This document shows positions 1-11,718 of a DNA stretch of 64,000 bases, piece by piece. The notes below the pieces were generated by a model that was given only the letters and a program-made list of their open reading frames with translations, searched no databases and was not told where the DNA came from. The translations under genes were made by a program, and so were the position numbers. Position 1 is the first letter of the stretch. Every line of letters starts with the position of its first letter. The DNA is from Aselliscus stoliczkanus (Eukaryota; Chordata; Mammalia; Chiroptera; Hipposideridae), in assembly GCA_033961575.1 (NCBI GenBank), contig CM066738.1, positions 68,495,478-68,559,477 of the forward strand. The letters are read 5' to 3'.

Positions 1-1096
1 AATCAAGAACAAAACTAGGGCTAAACTACAGCATCCCCTTGTACACATAATAGCCTTCCTCTGATACTTTCTACAATCTTTTAAATAGGAAAAGTGTGCT
101 GTTTTAGATGATTTTCCTATGTATGATGATGATCATAGAAATATGAGAAAAGAGCTCTTCCACGATTGTGGGATATTCAGCAGAGTGACAGTTCAGCAGG
201 GTGAAAACAACAGAAATGTTGCAAACAATCGTTAACATTGAGGATGATGTTATAAAACTGGGAAGGAAGGTCTCCCTTCAACCTGTGGATCAGGGAGAGT
301 TTCTGGTAGGAGGTCCTTCTTCAGCCCATCTGGCAGGGTGATTGTGAATTGTCTAGGAGGACAGAAGGGCAACAGACTTTTAGGTAGAGGGAGTATAACA
401 CATACAAAGTAGTAGAAGCAAGAAAGTGAACAGCAAGTTCGTAGCTGTCAATCACCAGACTGGTTGAGTATAGGACATGTGCGTGTCAAGGTGAGGGGTG
501 GGGTGTTGTGATGGGGAGTTGGATATAGCCTGGGTCCCTTTCAAGGCCTTCCAGTTGCTCATGCATGGAAGACTCTGAGGTGGCAGGCACAAGCCATGGA
601 AATCCTGGGAAGTCAGAGTCGTGCAATGGGATGGTCTTGTGGAAATGTGGGTTTCCTTGTAGACCTCCCAGGTTGGGTGGCCAATGGCCAGGATAGCACA
701 TCAGGGTGACCACAGTGCCCTATCTGTGTGCCTCCTAAAAGCTCAGGTCCTCTGCAGGACCATGAAGTTCCTCAGGAGCAGCAGGAGAAGGAACAAGTCC
801 TCTTGTACAGCTTGTACCATCATCCATGGCCAAAATTCATGAGTTCACCTCCTCTTCTACCTACCCTGCCGCCTGGAGGGACCTTTTATAACTTCATGAC
901 TGCACATTTCATATCTTCTAGTCAACTAGACTCTTCTCTGTGTATAAAGAGCTGGAAACTCCGTTTTATTTTCTCCCTTTCCTCTTAAATACACTCTATC
1001 TTTTATTCTTTATAGCAGGGAGTGCTTAACAGTCAGGTGATCAGTAAATATCCTCACTTGTTTCAGTTCTCTTCTGTGAGATTTCTCCACCACATT
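1..1096. other. Unique sequence, nothing recognised
   Basis: No repeat family, exon or RNA gene is recognised here. Open frames on both strands are short, have no domain-like composition and no splice or promoter context, so none is called. Confidence 0.5.
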
Positions 1097-1129
1097 CCTT
1101 CCTCCCTTTCCTCCTCCTCCTCCTCCTCA
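1097..1129. repeat. (TCC)n-rich simple repeat
   Basis: A pyrimidine run that becomes a regular TCC triplet array of about six units. It lies at the 3'-UTR end of the ancient L1M that follows. Confidence 0.75.
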
Positions 1130-1398
1130 CACATACACAGTAGTAGGGAGAAGAGTATAAATGAACCCCCATGCACCCATTACCCAGCTTCAATAATTAC
1201 CAACTCATGGTCAACACTGTTTCTTCATTATCCCATCCCCAGGTTATTTGGAAGCTAATCTCAGACATTTGATCTGTAAATATTTTTGTATGAATTAAGA
1301 AAGATTTGATTCCCATGCCAATTTGATGTTTCCTTGTCTTTCTGTTTATTCTCACCATGTTTGTTCTTAGCTATTTGCCACTTTAAAAATACATTATA

Positions 1399-1838
1399 GG
1401 GCCAGCCAGGTGGCGCCTTGGTTTAGAGCTGGCTTGGGATGCCAGCAGCCCCGGTTCCTATCCCACATATGAGGGCCAGTGACACTGCCCTCTACAGCTA
1501 ACAACAGCTTCACCTGGAACTGGGCTGTGACGGTGTAAGCTACAGCCCCTGCTGCAGTGAGCTACCTTAAGCTACAGTGAGTGGCCCGCAGCCAGCGTGA
1601 ATGGCTGGCTGCCGGTGTGAGCTGCCAATAGCCGCGGTGAGCGACCATCCAGAGGCCGGCGACTGATCTACCTTATCGGGAAGAGCTCAATGATGATACC
1701 AACATGGGCCAGTGAAGCAACGTCCTCTGCAACTAGACTGAAGAACAAAAAGGCAGCAACTTGTCTGTTCCCCTTCCCCGATTCCCCAACGCTGTACCCC
1801 TCCCCCAATTGCCTAATAATATCTTTTTAAAAAAAACA
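1399..1838 (+). mobile_element. Long tRNA-derived SINE (type A, long)
   Basis: The head carries pol III A-box-like and B-box-like motifs (around 1410-1470). A body of about 300 bp follows, then a C-rich tail and a degenerate AATAA/TCTTT end with an A tract. ACATTATA occurs on both sides and is a plausible target-site duplication. This copy is among the more diverged ones (B box damaged: GGTTCCTATCC). Confidence 0.85.
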
Positions 1839-1932
1839 TTATATATGAAAAATGTTTCTATAACCAATATTATATGAAATAAAAATTTTAGAATAATATT
1901 AGAATAAATACCCATGTAACTATGACTGAGTT

Positions 1933-2002
1933 AAAGAGAGAGAGAGGAAAATGGAGAGGTAGAGAGAGAGAGATTGAGAAAAAGACAGAGAGAGAGAGAA
2001 CT
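1933..2002. repeat. GA-rich simple repeat
   Basis: Mostly AG/AGAG dinucleotide runs with interruptions. Low complexity, inside the ancient L1M 3' region. Confidence 0.8.
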
Positions 2003-2065
2003 ACCAGTATCTCCTTCTCCCCTCCAGTTACCCTGAAATTTGGGTTAAGCATTTCCTACACCACA

Positions 2066-2067
<2 letters not shown>

Positions 2068-2101
<34 letters not shown>
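2068..2101. repeat. (TG)n microsatellite
   Basis: About 16 uninterrupted TG units; expected to be polymorphic in length. Confidence 0.95.
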
Positions 2102-2102
<1 letters not shown>

Positions 2103-2235
2103 TTACCATATGTGAGTTTGGACCTCTAAACAACATATTGTTTAGGTTTTTTTTTAACTATTTGTGAACTTTTCATACTAGTATAAATAAAATCACACTG
2201 AAATATTCTTCTGTGACTTTCCACTTCAACATGAT

Positions 2236-2692
2236 GTTTTTTTTTTTTTTTATAAAGATTTTATTGGGGAATTGGGGGAGAGGAACAACGTTGGGGAATC
2301 GGGGAAGGGGAACAGACAAGTTGCTGTCCTTTGCTCTTCAGTCTAGCTGCGGAGGATGTCGCTTCACTGGCCCATGTTGGCATCGTCATTGTGCTCTTCC
2401 CAGATGAGGCAGATCAGTCGCCGGCCTCTGGCTGGTTGCTCACTGCTGCTATTGGCAGCTCATGCTGGCTGCCGGCCACTCATGCGGCTGCCGGCCACTC
2501 ACTGTAGCCTATGGCAGCCCACTGCAGCAGGGGCTGCAGCCTATACCAGTGCCGGGGCTTGCACGGGCCAGCTCTAGGTGGAGCTGTTGTTAGCTATAGA
2601 GGACAGTGTCACTGGCCCTCACATGCGGGATCTGAACTGGGGCCACTGGCATCCCAAAACCAGCTCTTAACGAACGCGCCACTCTGCCAGCC
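2236..2692 (-). mobile_element. Long tRNA-derived SINE (type A, long)
   Basis: Complete minus-strand copy: poly-T, then the T+ tail (reverse complement of AATAAAATCTTT), the body and the tRNA-like head ending near 2690. AACATGAT flanks it at 2228-2235 and 2693-2701, a target-site duplication in the ancient L1M. Confidence 0.9.
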
Positions 2693-3244
2693 CAACATGA
2701 TATTTTTGACCTCCACATTGATGCAGGTCTAGGTGTAGATCATTTATTTTCACTGCATTATAGTATTCCATGATATGAATCTATCATAATTTATTTATCC
2801 ATTCTATTGTTGAGTGACACTTGGGTTGTTTTTAGTGTCTGCCACCCCACTCTTCCTGCCCCCCCAAAATCTCCTAAGAATATTAGTGTACTGATCATCA
2901 GGGACTATGTTTAAGAACTTTTAAGAGTAAAATTGTATGCATATTCATCTTTACCAGTTAATGCAAAATTGTTTTCTAAAGTAGTGCATCATTTTACATC
3001 CTTACTAGCTCTTTACAATAGTTCCTACTAACACTATGTCTTGTCTTACTTTTAAATTTTTGTCCTTTGGTAGGTTTAATGTTTTCCCCTGATTAATGAG
3101 AGTAAGCATCTTTTTATATGTTTGTGAACCATTTGTGTTTTCTTATGAATGTCTGTGATTTCGAAAAATTTTTTGTCTTTTTCTTGATGATTCATAGGAG
3201 TTCTTTACATATTTTGGATATTAAGACTTTATTGGTATATAGAA

Positions 3245-3805
3245 AGTCTGCCAAGAAAGCTGCCAGCAGGACCTCCCCTCCCTGTAGGCACACACTAACT
3301 CCATCAAGAGCTGGGGTCTACTTTTCTTTCTCTTGTATCTAAGCTGACTCCCCATCTTGCTGTGATCAGGAAAACATGGCAGCAGTGATGCTGTGTGACC
3401 TCAAGGCCTAGATGTTCTAGGGGCCTTGCAGCTTGCATTTAGCCCTCTTGGAAGTCAGATGCCATGTGAGAAGTTCTACCTGTGCTGCTGGGTAGAGGGG
3501 CTATGTGGAAAGAGAGAGGCACTACAACTTAAGAGACTGTGCAGGGAGGGCAGCCCAGGCAACACTTTGCCATTCCAACCACCTTAGTTCATATGCTATA
3601 CCTGTGACTGAAGCTATCTTGGAAGTCCTAGCCTAGCCAAGCTCCCAGCAGGATGCACATGTGACCTTGGCTAATGTCTCTGGAAGCAGAAGAACTGGCC
3701 ATCTGAGCTCAGCCCAAATTCCTGACCCACAGAATCATGGGCAATAAAATAATCGTTTCCAGCCAACAAGTTTTGGAGAAGTTTATTACACAATAAATAA
3801 TAGAA
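3245..3805 (+). mobile_element. LTR-like ancient insertion (MaLR/MLT1-like, tentative)
   Basis: Non-L1 sequence splitting the ancient L1M. The last 100 bp (CTGACCCACAGAATC..., an AATAAA at about 3744, then the AGTTTTGGAG...TTACAC block) resemble the 3' end of mammalian MaLR-type LTRs as I remember them. TTTATTGGTATAT before and TTTATTGTATAT after look like a decayed target-site duplication. No internal retroviral genes are present. It could instead be another old LTR family. Confidence 0.5.
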
Positions 3806-3878
3806 ACAATTTATTGTATATGTTTGTAAAAATCTTTTCCAAGTTTCTTTATTTTTTACTCTCTTTATGATACCTTTT
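3806..3878 (-). mobile_element. Ancient L1M LINE (segment 2)
   Basis: Short continuation of the ancient L1M between the LTR-like insert and L1-1. Its last 13 bases (TATGATACCTTTT, from 3866) recur with one change at 11719-11731 and form the L1-1 target-site duplication. Confidence 0.6.
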
Positions 3879-5703
3879 TTTTAAAAAATTCTTTTATTGT
3901 GAAATAAACATTTTTTTAAAAATTAGTTTCAGGTGTACAACACAGTACAATAGTTATACTTTTTATCCCTCAAAGTGACAACCCCTTCCCCCAATTCGCC
4001 ACCCCACTCCTCCCCCCAATATCATACATATCTATTACAATTCCTTTGCCTCCCTTCCACAGTATAATCCACATCCCGTGACTATCTATATAATCAATTA
4101 CAGTTGGCATACAATATTATACAACATCAGTTTCAGGTATACAGTGCAGTCATCAAGCCTCTACCCCATCCATGAAGTGGTCTCCCTAACAAGACATGTG
4201 ACCATCTGATGCCCCACAAAATATTTACAACATTATTATATTCCCTGAACTGTCTTTCATATCCCTGTGGCAATATTGTAGTTACCTACTTATGCTGTCT
4301 AATCCCTTCCCCTTCTCCCTCATTCCCCCAACACCCTACCAACTAGCAACCATCAGTTTTTTCCTCTATATCTATGAGACTATTCTGTTTACTTTGCTCA
4401 TTCATTCAGTTTTTCATATTCCACATATAAGTGAGATCATATGGTATTTGTCTTTCTCCGGCTGACTTATTTCACTTATCATAACATTCTCCAGGTCCAT
4501 CCATATCGTTGCAAATGGTACAATTTCATTCTTCTTTATAGCAGAGTAATACTCCAGTGTATAAATGTGCTACAGTTTCTTAATCCAGTCATCTACCGAT
4601 GGGCATTTTGGTTGTTTCCAAGTCTTGGCTATTGTAAATAACACTGCAATGAACATAGGGAGGCATATGTTTTTTTGAAATAGCGCCTTAGATTCTTCTG
4701 GGTAGATACCCAAGAGTGGAATTGCTGGGTCATATGGCAGTTCCATTTCCAGTTTTTTGAGATACTGAATTCCATAATGGCTGCACCAATCTGCATTCCC
4801 ACCAACAGTGCACCAGGGTTCCCTTTTCTACACTACCTCGCCAGCACTTGTTGTTTGTTGATTTATTGATGATAGCCTTCTGACCAGAGTGAGGTGGTAT
4901 CTCATTGTGGTTTTTATTTGCATTTCTCTGATGATTAGTGAGGTTGAACATTTTTTCATATGCCTGTTGGCCATCTGTATGTCCTCTTTAGAGAAATGCC
5001 TTTTCATATCCTCTGCCCATTTTTTAGTTGGGTGGTATGTTTTTTTGGTGTTGAGTTTCATGAGTGTTTTATAAATTTTGGATATTAACGCCTTATCAGA
5101 TATATCTTTGGCAAATATCTTTTCCCATTCAGTAGGCTGACTTTTTGTTTTATTGATGATTTCCTTTGCTGTGAGAAAACTTTTAAGTTTGATGTAATCC
5201 CATATGTTCATTTTTTCTTCTATTTCCCTTGCCAGAGGGGACATATCAGTTAAGATATTACTCAGGGTAATGTCTGCAAACTTACTCCCTATGTTTCCTT
5301 GAGTTCTATGGTTTTAGGTCTTACATGTAAGTCCTTAATCCATTTTGAGTTTGTTCTTGTATATGGTGTAAGTAGGTGGTCCATTTTCATTCTTTTGCAC
5401 GTGTCAGTCCAATTTTCCCAGCACAATTTATTAAATAGACTACCTTTACTCCAATGTAAACTCTTGCTTCCATTGTCATAGATTAAATGACCATATATGA
5501 ATGGGTTTATTCCTGGGCTCTCTATTCTGTTCCATTGGTCTATGTGTCTGTTTTTATGCCAGTAACATACTGTTTTCATTACTGTATCCTTGTAGTATGT
5601 TTTGATGTCAGGTAGCATAATGTCTCCCACTTTGTTCTTATTTCACAAGATTGCCGTGGCTATTCGGGGTCTTTTGTGGTTCCATATAAATTTTAGGATT
5701 CTA

Positions 5704-5808
<105 letters not shown>

Positions 5809-6538
5809 TTATTCGTATCTTCTTTGATTTCTCTCTTCAGTGTCTCATAATTTTCTGAGTACAGGTCTTTTACTTCTTTAGTTAAATTGATTCCTAGATA
5901 TTTTATTGTTTTTGAAGCAATTGTAAATGGGATTGATTTCCTGATTTCTTCTTCTGATAGTTTATTATTGGTGTATAGAAATGCAACTGATTTCTGAATA
6001 TTAATTTTGCATGATGGTACCTTACCAAATTTGTTTGTCAGTTTTAGCAGTTTTTGGTGGAATCTTTGGGATTCTCTCTATATAGTATCATGTCATCTGC
6101 ATATGACAATTTTACTTCCTCTTTTCCAATTTGGATGCCTCTTATTTCACTTTCTTGTCTGAATGCTGTGGCAATAACTTCCAGAACGATGTTAAATAGA
6201 AGTGGTGAAAGTGGACAGCTTTGTCTTGTTCCTGATCTTAAGGGGAAAGCTTTTAGCCTATCCCCATTGAATATGATGTTTGCTGTAGGCTTACCATATA
6301 TGGCCTTTATTATGTTGAGATATAATCCCACTATTCCCACTTTGCTAAGAGTTTTTTTTATCATAAATGGCTGCTGTATTTTGTCAAATGCTCTTTCTGC
6401 ATCTATTGATATGATCATATGGTTTTTATTTTTCATTTTGTTAATGTGATGTGTTACTTGATTTAATTGATTTGCAGATATTGAACCAACCTTGCATACC
6501 AGGAATGAATCCCACTTGATCGTGGTGTACGATCTTTT

Positions 6539-6651
6539 TTTTATTTTTTTTATTTTTGAGGGCGGTGTCACCGGCCCTCATATGTGGGACCTGAACCGGT
6601 ACCGCTGGCCTCCCAAGCCAGTGCTTAACCACCACGCCACTCCGCTGGCTC
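6539..6651 (-). mobile_element. Head-only tRNA SINE (type A, short)
   Basis: Only the tRNA-like head (about 95 bp) plus a T-rich 3' end; it stops at the GGGCCAGTGACAC...CCCTC segment where long copies continue into the body. TACGATCTTTTT and TATGATCTTTTT flank it, a target-site duplication inside L1-1 ORF2. Confidence 0.88.
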
Positions 6652-8049
6652 TATGATCTTTTTAATGTGATGATGAATTTGGTTTGGTAGTATTTTGTTG
6701 AGAATTTTTGCATCTATGTTCATTAGGGATATAGGTCTGTAGTTTTCCTTTGTCTGACTTTGGAATCAGGGTGATAGTGGCTTCATAGAAAGAGTTTGAG
6801 AGCCTTCCCTCCTTCTGTATTTTTTGGATAGTTTGAGGAGAATAGGTATTAATTCTTTTTTGAATTTTGTAAAATTCACCTGTGAAGCCATCTGGTCCAA
6901 GGCTTTTGTTTGTTGGAAGATTGTTGATTACTGATTCAATTTCTTTGGCAGTAATCAGTCTGTTCAGAGTTTCTGTTTCTTTTTGGTTCAGACTTGGTAG
7001 ATTGTATGCTGCTAGAAATGTATACATTTCTTCCAGATTGTTCAATTTGTTAGCATATAGTTGCTCATAGTATTTTATTAAAATTTTCTGTATTTCTGTG
7101 GTATCTGTTGTCACTTCTCTTTCATTTCTGATTTTATTAATTTGGGTCCTCTCTCTTTTTCTTGGTTAGTCATGCTAAGTGTTTGTCGATTTTGTTTATC
7201 TTTTCAAAAAACCAATTCTTAGGTTCATTGCTCTTTTGTATTGTTTTTTTGTTCTCTATTTCATTTATTTCTGTTCTGGTCCTTATTATTTCCTTCCTTG
7301 TTTTGCTGTTCTTTTTCGAGTTCCCTTAGGTGTAAAGATAGTCTGTAGATTTGAGATATTTCTTTCTTCTTTACGAGAAAATGCACTGCTATGAACTTCC
7401 CTCTCAGGACTGCTTTCACTGCATCCCAGAGATTTTGGGTCGTGGTGTTTTCATTTTTGTTTGTGTCGAGGTATCCTTTGATTTCCTCCTTGATCTCATT
7501 TTTGACCCACTTGCTATTTAGTAGTATGTTATTTAGCCTCCATGTATTTGTAAGCTTTCCAGTTTTCTTCTTATATTGATGTCTAATTTAATAGCATTGT
7601 GGTCAGAGAAGACACTTGATATGATTTCAATCATCTTAAATTTGTTGAGACTTGTTTGGTGGCCTAACATGTGGTCTATCTTGGAAAATGTTCCATGTGC
7701 ATTTGAGAAGAATATATATTCTATAGCTTTGGGGTGAAATGCTCTAAAAATATCTATTAAATCCAGCTGGTCTAAAGTGTCATTTAAGGCCACTATGTCA
7801 GTGTTGATTTTCTGTCTGGAGGATCTGTCCATTGGTGACAATGGGGTCTTGAAGTCCCCTACTATGATAGTGTTACTGTTGAACTCTGTCTTTATGTCTG
7901 TCAAAATCTGTTTTATATATTTATGTGCTCCTATATTGGGTGCATAGATGTTTACTAGCGTTATGTCCTCCTGTTGAATTGATCCCTCTCTTATTATGTA
8001 GTGCCCTTCTTTGTCTTTTATTGTAGTCTTCATTTTAAAGTCTATTTTG

Positions 8050-8503
8050 GGCTGGCCGAGTGGCGCATTGGTTAAGCACTGGTTTTGGGATGCCAGCGGC
8101 CCCGGTTCGGATCCCACATGAGGGCCAGTGACACTGCCCTCTACAGCTAACAACAGCTCCACCTGGAGCTGGGCTGTGCGAGCCCCGGTGATGGTGTGGG
8201 CTGCAGCCCCTGCTGCAGTGGGCTGCCATAGGCTGCAGTGAGTGGCCGGCAGCCAGCGTGAGTGGCTGGCAGCCAAGCGTGAGCTGCCAATAGCCGTGAT
8301 GAGCGATATCCAGAGGCCAGCGACGGATCTGCCTCATCCGGGAAGAGCGCAATGATGATACCAACAGTGAAGCAACATCCTCCGCAACTAAACTGAAGAA
8401 CAAGAAGATGGCAACTTGTCTGTTCCCCTTCCCCAATTCCCCAACGCTGTTCCCCTCCACCAATTCCCCAATAAAATCTTTAAAAAATAAAATAAAATAA
8501 AAT
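8050..8503 (+). mobile_element. Long tRNA-derived SINE (type A, long)
   Basis: Well preserved copy inside the endonuclease part of L1-1 ORF2, antisense to the L1. The head has B box GGTTCGGATCC; the tail reads AATAAAATCTTT then AAATAAAAT repeats. AAAGTCTATTTTG at 8037-8049 and 8504-8516 is a perfect 13-bp target-site duplication, so this copy moved after L1-1 had landed. Confidence 0.95.
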
Positions 8504-8807
8504 AAAGTCTATTTTGTCCAAAATAAGTATTGCTACTCCAGCTTTTTTCTCATTTACATTTGCATAAAATATCTTATTCCATCCCTTTACCTTCAGGCTG
8601 TGTGTGTCTTTGATCTGAGATGAGTCTCTTGTAGAAAGCATATGCATGGATCCTGTTTTCTTATCCACTTAACCACTCTGTGTCTTTTGATTGGAGCATT
8701 TAGCCCATTCACATTTAAAGTGATTACTGATAGGTGCATATTTATTGCCATTTTGTTATTTGTATTTCTTGTCTTCCTCGGTTAGCTTGTTTTCCCCTTT
8801 CTTCTGT

Positions 8808-9668
8808 TTAAAAAAGCCCTTTTAACATTTCCTGCAATGCTTGCTTGGTGGTAATGAATTCCTCAAGCGTACTCTTTCTGAGAAGCTCTTTATGTCTCCT
8901 ACAATTTTAAATGACAGCCATGCTGGGTAGAGCAATCTTGGTTGTAGACCTTTATTTTGTGTCACTTTGAATATCTCCTGCTTCTCCCTTCTGGCCTGCA
9001 GAGTTTCTCTAGACAAGTCAGCTGTTAGTCTTATAGGAGTTCCTTTGTATGTAACTTGCTGTCTTTCTCTTGCTGCTTTTAGGATTCTATCTTTGTCTTT
9101 AAGCTTTGCCATTTTAACTATGATGTGTCTGGGTTTTGCCTGTTTCAATTCAGCCTGTCTGGAACTCTGTACTTCCTCGGCTTATATGTCAATTTCCTTC
9201 ACCAGGGTAGGGAAGTTTTCAGTCATTATTTTTTCAAATACATTCTCAACCCCTTGCTTCTTCTCTTCTCCTTCTGGTATTCCTATGACATAAGAGTTGT
9301 TGTGTTTCATCTTGTCCCAGAGGTCTCTTAAACTATTTTCATTCTTTTTAATTCTTTTTTCTTTTGTTCCAGCTGGGTGATTTCTGCTATTTTGTCTTCT
9401 AATTCACTGATTCGCTCCTCTGCTTCATCTATTCTACTGGTGATTCGTTCAAGTGTTTTCTTCGGTTCAGTTATTGTATTCTTTAGTTCTAACATGTTGT
9501 TTTTTATGGTTTCCCTATCCTTATGTCCTCACTAAGTTCCTTAAATATTCTGATCATCAGTGTTCTAAACTCTGTCTCTGAAAGTTTGGATACCTCTGTT
9601 TCATTTAGTTCCACTTCTAGAGTTTTCTTCTGATCTTTTACTTGGGACATGTTTCTTTGTTTTTTCAT
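8808..9668 (-). pseudogene. L1-1 ORF1 pseudogene (RNA-binding chaperone)
   Basis: ORF1p binds L1 RNA as a trimer. The start is the conserved MKKQRNMSQ segment (ATG at 9668). A Glu/Lys-rich coiled-coil region follows (about 9330-9600), then the RRM-like/C-terminal part with PRHIIVKMAKLKDKDRIL near 9120 and the KGTPIRLTADLS block near 9030. The ancestral stop is at about 8808. Length is near 287 codons but frameshifts break it. It is much closer to the L1-2 ORF1 than the rest of the two elements is. Confidence 0.92.
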
Positions 9669-11199
9669 TCTGACTGTCGTTCTATGAATGCTTCGATGTA
9701 TTAGATAGATCACCTAAAAAGAAAACAGAGAGAGGGAAAATAAATAAAGACGTGGGGGTTCTCTGTCCTTTTTCATTTGCAGACGACTTGCTCAGCAATA
9801 GAGAGTCTCTGGGCAACTCAGCACCAGCTATTGGGGGGAAGAGCTGAACGTGTTATGCACTGGCCTTTATCTCAGGCTTGCAGTGAGCTTTCCACAATTA
9901 GCTGCTGAGTGCTCTGGAACCGTGCTCACTACCAAAAAAAATCTTCACAGGTTGTTGCAGGTTGTCCATTGCTGCAACAAAATCTCTGTGGCCTGCAGAG
10001 GTGTGGGTCAAGCACCAGGGGCTCAGGGTGCCTCTGGCAACACTGCTCTAGGTGGGTATATCATGCCCCCAAGGCACCAATTGGTGTGGTCCGTGGCTTC
10101 CACAAAGTCAAAGCAGCATGCACTCTGCACCAGCAACCAGCCCACACAAACTCGCCAGGAAAGCCTTCACCTGATAACACAGGCGCAGGCGCACAGCTTC
10201 CAGCCTGACACTCTCAGGAAAACTCCCCATCTCAGCTTGTCCCAATCAGTTGCCCACAAATCAGACTAAGCAGCCCAACAGCCAAACCCCAGCCTGGCAG
10301 CTCTGCACAAACAGTGCGGAGAGCAAGGACCCAAGGTGGCTTGTGCACTCCGGAGTCTCAGTGAACAGGCTGATGGAGCTGGAGAGCACCAGCCCTGAGT
10401 TTCCCTGGCTATGCTGCACAAGCAGGGTGGAAGGTGGGGACCCAATGTGGCCTGCACACTCTTGTGGCTCAGTGAACAGCTTGATGGAGCTGGAGGGCAT
10501 CCGCCCGGCGTTTCCCTGGCAACGCAGCACAAGCAGGGTGGAGGGTGGGGATCCAAGGCCGCATGTGCATGCACCACACTCCTGAGCCAATTTCATCAGA
10601 CAATACAGTCCCGGATCTGACCCTCTGTGGGAGGGCCCAACCCTGAAAAAATGGTGCCCTCCTGACACCACTCGTGTGCAAGCTCCACCAGGGAAACAAC
10701 GGTCTCCATACTTCCAGCTTCTGCACCAAAGGTGCTCAGTTCAGTCTGTCCCCGCAGGCTTCTGGGCCCGGATCACACAGCTACTCCCTCCAACATGAAC
10801 CAGGTGAGTACTCACTGGTGAGCAAACCCATGCACCAGCCCCACTGGTTCTCCAGCAGCCCTCAGCCTCACCGAGCCCATCAAAGAGAGTACTCACTAAT
10901 TTCTACTACCTGGTATCGTAGAACTCCTCTTCCTGGCAAAGCAACTCTGGGCTAGTGAGCACAGTGTGGGTCTCTCCCCCAACTGGAGAAGCCTCACGGG
11001 GCTTGCCCTCTCTCGTCTGTGCCCCTCCTACCAGACTTGATGTGGCCTCCTCTTTAGGTCCTTCGTTTAGAGGTTCTGTTCATCTAGTGTTTAGGGGACT
11101 TCTGAGGTTAAATGTTGTATAAATTATTTGTAATTTTGATGTGACCCTGGGAGGCAGTTGGGAAAGCATCCGTCTATTTTGCCATCTTACTGGAAGTCC
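9669..11199 (-). promoter_or_regulatory. L1-1 5' UTR / internal promoter region
   Basis: About 1.5 kb of GC- and CpG-richer sequence upstream of ORF1. It includes a purine-rich patch next to ORF1 (9716-9760), the 111-bp tandem repeats (10300-10590) and the terminal AAGATGGC box, which in human L1 is the YY1 site that positions the start of transcription. Promoter activity is inferred from position and homology only. Confidence 0.75.
10299..10590 (-). repeat. 111-bp tandem repeats in L1-1 5' UTR
   Basis: About 2.6 units. The block GTTTCCCTGGC closes the first unit at 10409 and the second at 10520, a period of 111 bp; the GCACAAGCAG start and the AGTGAACAG..TGATGGAGCTGGAG middle also repeat. 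Because 111 is divisible by 3, long open frames occur in more than one phase. Confidence 0.85.
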
Positions 11200-11204
11200 T
11201 TCAT

Positions 11205-11718
11205 TTATTTTTTTTTTAAAGATTTTATTGGGGAATTGGGGGAATGGAACAGTGTTGGAGAATTGGGGGAGGGGACCAGCCAAGTTGTTGTTCTTCAATC
11301 TTCATTGTGAAGAGCGCCAGTCACTATCTGGCTTCCTATCAGCACATCGTGGCCTCAAAGCTCAAGGTGCTTTGTTCAGTCTTAGTTGCAGGTGGACATA
11401 GCCACCATCCCATGCGGGAGTCGAACCCAGCAGCTTTGTTGTTTAGAGCACACGCGCTATCCACTGAGCCATCTAGGCAGTTGCTCAGCTCAAGGTGGCG
11501 AGATCAATCTCTAGTTTCGGGTGGGCATAGCCCACCATTAACAGGCAACCTTGTTGTTACACCAGCTAAGCCATCCTGCCACCTGTTGGCAGCTCAGCAG
11601 CAGTTCATCTAGGGTGCAGCACTCACTGGCCCATGTCGGACTCGAACCAACGGCCCTCTTGCTCAGAGGACAGCGCTCTAAGCCAACTCTTCACCAACTG
11701 AGCCACTCGGTTGGCCCC
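11205..11718 (-). mobile_element. Compound tRNA-derived SINE (type B, multi-tRNA head)
   Basis: On the minus strand a head with A box TGGCTCAGTTGG and B box GGTTCGAGTCC (near 11640) is followed by a second, degenerate tRNA-like module (near 11560). A third module has TGGCTCAGTGGATAGC and GGTTCGACTCCC (near 11425-11480). It then joins the same C-rich T+ tail (AATAAAATCTTT) found in type A. It lies between the 5' end of L1-1 and the right-hand L1-1 target-site duplication, and I see no duplication of its own. Confidence 0.82.

Larger units (their letters stand above)
1131..3244 (-). mobile_element. Ancient L1M-type LINE, 3' UTR and end of ORF2 (segment 1)
   Basis: On the minus strand this reads as the 3' UTR and last part of ORF2 of an old mammalian L1. 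The block near 1150-1260 (coding-strand sense of Met-Asn-Pro-like 3'-UTR text) and the block at 2700-2830, which resembles the usual region around the C-terminal part of ORF2, are the recognisable parts. The reading frame is destroyed and the copy is far more diverged than the other L1s in the window. It is cut by two long SINEs. The same element resumes at 3806, 11719 and 27229, so later elements inserted into it. The subfamily is judged from memory only. Confidence 0.65.

Noticed and set aside
7533..8276. 247-codon minus-strand open frame
   Set aside because: It is a fusion of SINE text (8050-8276) and L1 endonuclease text; a chance join made by the SINE insertion, not a gene.
10299..10590. 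CRISPR-like direct repeats
   Set aside because: Units are contiguous 111-bp tandem repeats without spacers, inside an L1 5' UTR of a vertebrate-type genome.
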